NCBI RefSeq assembly: GCF_046237625.1
Contig: NZ_CP143545.1
Span: forward strand, 2,976,001-3,040,000
Direction of reading: 5' to 3'
From: Paraperibacillus esterisolvens
Lineage (GTDB): Bacteria > Bacillota > Bacilli > Bacillales > DSM-1321
Length of the DNA: 64,000 nucleotides
The position numbers and the translations under genes are program-made. Shown one piece after another: positions 61,592 through 64,000 of this stretch. The notes under the pieces are model-generated. The model was not told the DNA's origin and did no database searches. It worked only from the letters and a program-made list of their open reading frames with translations. The stretch's first letter is position 1, and every line of letters begins with the position of its first letter.

Positions 61592-61810
61592 TCAATCACC
61601 TTTTTATATATGAATTATCCGTCTAGATAAATAAAAGCCTTTTGTCATAGCACTATTTTTCTAATTGTACTTATTATTAAAAAAAAAGAAAAGGATGTAA
61701 AGGGAAAATCGCCCTTTTTGGCATACTTCACATAATTTGCCTGTCAATTTTGGACAATATATTTAATTATCCGCCCTTATTTTGCAAATTGCAACAAAAA
61801 ACTACAACAA
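61592..61810. other. Gene-free stretch: relA promoter and leader
   Basis: About 220 AT-rich bases hold the relA promoter and a leader of about 165 bases. A second possible promoter (TTGACA, 16 bases, TATGCC, near 61715-61745) lies within it. No hairpin strong enough to be an attenuator was found. Confidence 0.6.
61766..61794 (-). promoter_or_regulatory. Probable SigA-type promoter of relA
   Basis: TTGCAA (61789-61794) and GATAAT (61766-61771) on the minus strand are 17 bases apart. It lies directly downstream of the apt terminator. Confidence 0.65.
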
Positions 61811-61899
61811 TAAAAAGAAAGGACCGGCCCCCTCGCTTGCCAGGAGACAGCTGATATTTCAGCGCACCTGAATCTGGCAAAACGCGGGGGCCGGCCCTA
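61811..61899 (-). terminator. Large terminator of recJ-apt
   Basis: A long hairpin: GGGCCGGCCCC pairs with GGGGCCGGTCC, with internal short stems (GCTGAAATATCAGC), followed by TTTCTTTTTATTG on the minus strand. Confidence 0.85.
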
Positions 61900-61916
61900 T
61901 GTGGATATGACCCAGA

Positions 61917-62429
61917 TTAATATTTCATCAATGTCAGGATATCGTATTTATCCAGCTTGTTTCTTCCATCAAGGTAAGAAAGCTCGATTAGGAAGGCAAT
62001 TCCAGCCACAACTCCGCCAAGTTCCTCGACCAGCTGGATCGTCGCCTCAATGGTGCCTCCTGTAGCAAGCAGGTCATCCGTGATCAGGACGCGCTGTCCC
62101 GGCTTGATGGCATCCTTATGGATGGTCAGCACATCCTTGCCATATTCCAGTCCGTATTGAACCTTGACTGTTTCACGCGGGAGCTTGCCTTCTTTGCGTA
62201 CAGGCGCAAATCCTAAGCCAAGGGAATAAGCTACCGGACAGCCGATGATGAAGCCCCTGGCTTCCGGGCCGACAACGATGTCAATTTCCTTTTCGCGTGC
62301 ATATTCAACAATCTGGTCTGTAGCATATTTATAGGCTTCACCATTATCCATAAGGGTGGTGATGTCCTTAAACTTAATTCCCGGCTTTGGCCAGTCAGGA
62401 ACGATTGTTATAAATTGTTTCAAATCCAT
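61917..62429 (-). CDS. apt: Adenine phosphoribosyltransferase
   Basis: Converts adenine and PRPP to AMP. It is 170 residues, the usual size. The PRPP-binding motif is VLITDDLLATGGT, and VVGPEARGFIIG is the family's N-terminal block. The start overlaps the recJ end by 10 bases (ATGGATTTGA), so translation is coupled. Confidence 0.97.
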   Translation of the reverse strand: MDLKQFITIVPDWPKPGIKFKDITTLMDNGEAYKYATDQIVEYAREKEIDIVVGPEARGFIIGCPVAYSLGLGFAPVRKEGKLPRETVKVQYGLEYGKDVLTIHKDAIKPGQRVLITDDLLATGGTIEATIQLVEELGGVVAGIAFLIELSYLDGRNKLDKYDILTLMKY

Positions 62430-64000
62430 TGTTTGTTTTCCTCCTCAAGGAATGCGGTATCTTCTATTAATTGATTAAACTTATCATATAATTCACGGTA
62501 TGTGGAATAAAGCAGTTCCTGCTCCAGCTCAAACTGCTCCTGTTTTTGGCGGTAGGCAACAGAATCACCCAGATCCCGTTTTTTTACACTTTTATTGAGA
62601 GTAATCAATCCATTGTTTATTTTAACAAATTCTAATTCAAAAAACACCTGCGACATGAATTCTACCGTTTCTTTCGTCCAGCCCCGCTGCTTCGCTAACT
62701 GTCCGCCGTGGGCCCTAAGGTCAAAGGAGTCCCTTTGGGCAAGGAAGGCGTAGAACCATTTGAAGTGTTCCCTGGATGGCCTTGTGCTGAAGAAATGGCT
62801 CTGCCTTTGCTGGAAGTGGGCATAAATCCGGTGCGGCTTATGCCCTGCCAGTAAAGCAGCCAGGGAGTCCCGATCCTTTGGCATATCAAAGAGAACAATA
62901 TTTTTGCCGTCAATACCATGAGCAGATGCTGAAGGATCAAAAAGAACAGCCTGACTTTCCCTGCCCGGCGGGAGGCTGGTGAGTGTTTCCTGGTTAAATA
63001 CAATGATACGGAAATCCCCCGCTCCAGGTACATCCAGCCATTTGGCCGGGGATACTCCCCTGCAGTCAAACAGCTGCCAGCTGCTGACCGCAATGTCGGA
63101 TAAGAAGATCTGGGGCTTTCTGACATTATTCCACTCATTGACCGACAGTTCTCCAATAACTGATACTTTGGAAAAAGGTGAGATATGGTCATATTGTTCC
63201 CCAAGGCCGAATCCCACTCCGTCCAGTACCGCCCTGCCATCATTCAGCATAATCTTAAGATGATTTTTGTCTGCTCCTATTTTTTTAATGGACTCGATCG
63301 GAACGGAATCAATCAAAACCCTGGGCTTTGGATTCCCCATCCCAAAAGGAGAAAGCATGGCTATTTCTTCAATGGCTGAAAGGGAGATTTCATCGAGAGC
63401 TATTTCACTGTCCAGATTTGTTATGGGAATGAAATCTTCGTCGGTCATCTCTTCGTAGGCAAGCTCATTCATCCGCATTCTGAGGCTTTCCACATCACTG
63501 AGCTGAAGAGTCATTCCTGCGGCCATGGGATGTCCGCCGAAATGAGGAAGAATATCCCGGCATTTTGACAGGTTCGCGAATAAATCAAAGCCCTGGATAC
63601 TTCTTGCCGAACCTTTGGCAATCCCCTTTTCCTCGTCAAAGCTGAGTACAATAGCTGGACGATAGAATTTATCCACAAGCTTTGATGCTACAATACCCAC
63701 GATGCCAGGGTTCCAGCCGGATTTTCCGACAATGATTACTTTATGCTCGCTTGCCGGGAAGTTCTCTTCCACTTCCTTAACGGCTTCTTCAACGGTCCGG
63801 CTTACAATCGCCTGGCGTTCTTTATTCAGTTGATCAATCTCTGCTGCAAGGAGTTCAGCTTTTTCCCCGTCAATTGTAAGCAGCAGTTCAACTGCAGGAT
63901 TTGCACTGCCCAGCCTTCCGGCCGCATTGATCCTCGGGGCGATTCCAAACCCGATCGTTTCCTCATTTACAGAGTCCTGCCTGCCATTTGCCTTTTTCAG
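62420..64000 (-). CDS. recJ: Single-stranded-DNA exonuclease RecJ, C-terminal 526 residues, cut by window edge
   Basis: 5'-3' single-strand exonuclease of recombination and mismatch repair. The frame is open to the right edge, so the DHH motifs of the N-terminal part lie outside. The part seen has IAPRINAAGRLGSANPAVELL, the DHHA1 motifs (GWNPGIVGIVASKLV, RSIQGFDLFANL, FGGHPMAAGMTL), the OB-like domain and the Bacillus-type C-terminal extension. It is followed by overlapping apt. Confidence 0.96.
   Translation of the reverse strand: MKKANGRQDSVNEETIGFGIAPRINAAGRLGSANPAVELLLTIDGEKAELLAAEIDQLNKERQAIVSRTVEEAVKEVEENFPASEHKVIIVGKSGWNPGIVGIVASKLVDKFYRPAIVLSFDEEKGIAKGSARSIQGFDLFANLSKCRDILPHFGGHPMAAGMTLQLSDVESLRMRMNELAYEEMTDEDFIPITNLDSEIALDEISLSAIEEIAMLSPFGMGNPKPRVLIDSVPIESIKKIGADKNHLKIMLNDGRAVLDGVGFGLGEQYDHISPFSKVSVIGELSVNEWNNVRKPQIFLSDIAVSSWQLFDCRGVSPAKWLDVPGAGDFRIIVFNQETLTSLPPGRESQAVLFDPSASAHGIDGKNIVLFDMPKDRDSLAALLAGHKPHRIYAHFQQRQSHFFSTRPSREHFKWFYAFLAQRDSFDLRAHGGQLAKQRGWTKETVEFMSQVFFELEFVKINNGLITLNKSVKKRDLGDSVAYRQKQEQFELEQELLYSTYRELYDKFNQLIEDTAFLEEENKQWI

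Overview
The window is chromosomal DNA of a low-to-moderate GC, endospore-forming member of the Bacillaceae. The evidence is sporulation genes (spoIIP, gpr, sigK, sda, yqxA, a yrzI-type cluster), strong GGAGG ribosome binding sites, T-box leaders, a CIRCE/HrcA heat-shock operator, and a gene order that follows the Bacillus subtilis dnaK-to-recJ segment almost gene for gene. Most genes lie on the minus strand. The main exceptions are rpsT, yqzM, comER, sda, pssA, sigK, yrzA, rarA and a cell-wall amidase. Both ends are cut inside genes: dnaK at the left and recJ at the right. I recognise no prophage, insertion sequence, CRISPR array or tRNA.

Left part (1-21 kb). The heat-shock operon hrcA-grpE-dnaK has a consensus promoter and a perfect CIRCE operator. 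It is followed, moving right, by hemW, lepA, yqxA, spoIIP and gpr, then rpsT on the plus strand, holA, yqzM, the competence genes comEC-comEB-comEA with divergent comER, and a tightly packed run aroE-yhbY-nadD-yqeK-rsfS-yqeM preceded by yqeG-yqeH. Several neighbours in this run overlap or touch. The checkpoint gene sda follows, with DnaA-box sequences upstream as expected for a DnaA-controlled gene.

Middle part (21-35 kb). A divergent psd/pssA pair makes phosphatidylethanolamine. Next come an M3 oligopeptidase, an uninterrupted sigK (no skin-type element), a tandem GNAT acetyltransferase, and four tandem YrzI-like miniproteins. The miniprotein array lies downstream of a strong promoter, a tiny ORF and three consecutive terminator-like hairpins, which is the least explained arrangement in the window. 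The CymR-type sulfur operon yrrT-mtnN-mccA-mccB-yrhC, yrzA, yrrS and pbpI follow. The transcription factor gene greA carries an in-frame amber codon.

Right part (35-64 kb). Here lie udk, trmR, mltG, yrzB, ruvX, ireB, alaS with a T-box and near-perfect promoter, an AI-2E-type permease, a zinc-ribbon miniprotein, recD2, a TPR protein, mnmA with its cysteine desulfurase, cymR, rarA, tcdA, a 6S RNA gene, aspS-hisS behind a T-box, a small HTH-like protein, an SH3b-amidase, dtd, relA, apt and recJ. The cysteine regulator CymR sits beside the sulfur-donating desulfurase and about 20 kb from its likely target operon.

Two families of short degenerate intergenic repeats, each with three copies, sit immediately 3' of minus-strand genes in a fixed orientation. 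Many genes use TTG or GTG starts supported by well-spaced ribosome binding sites, so several starts given here are internal to the longest open frame.
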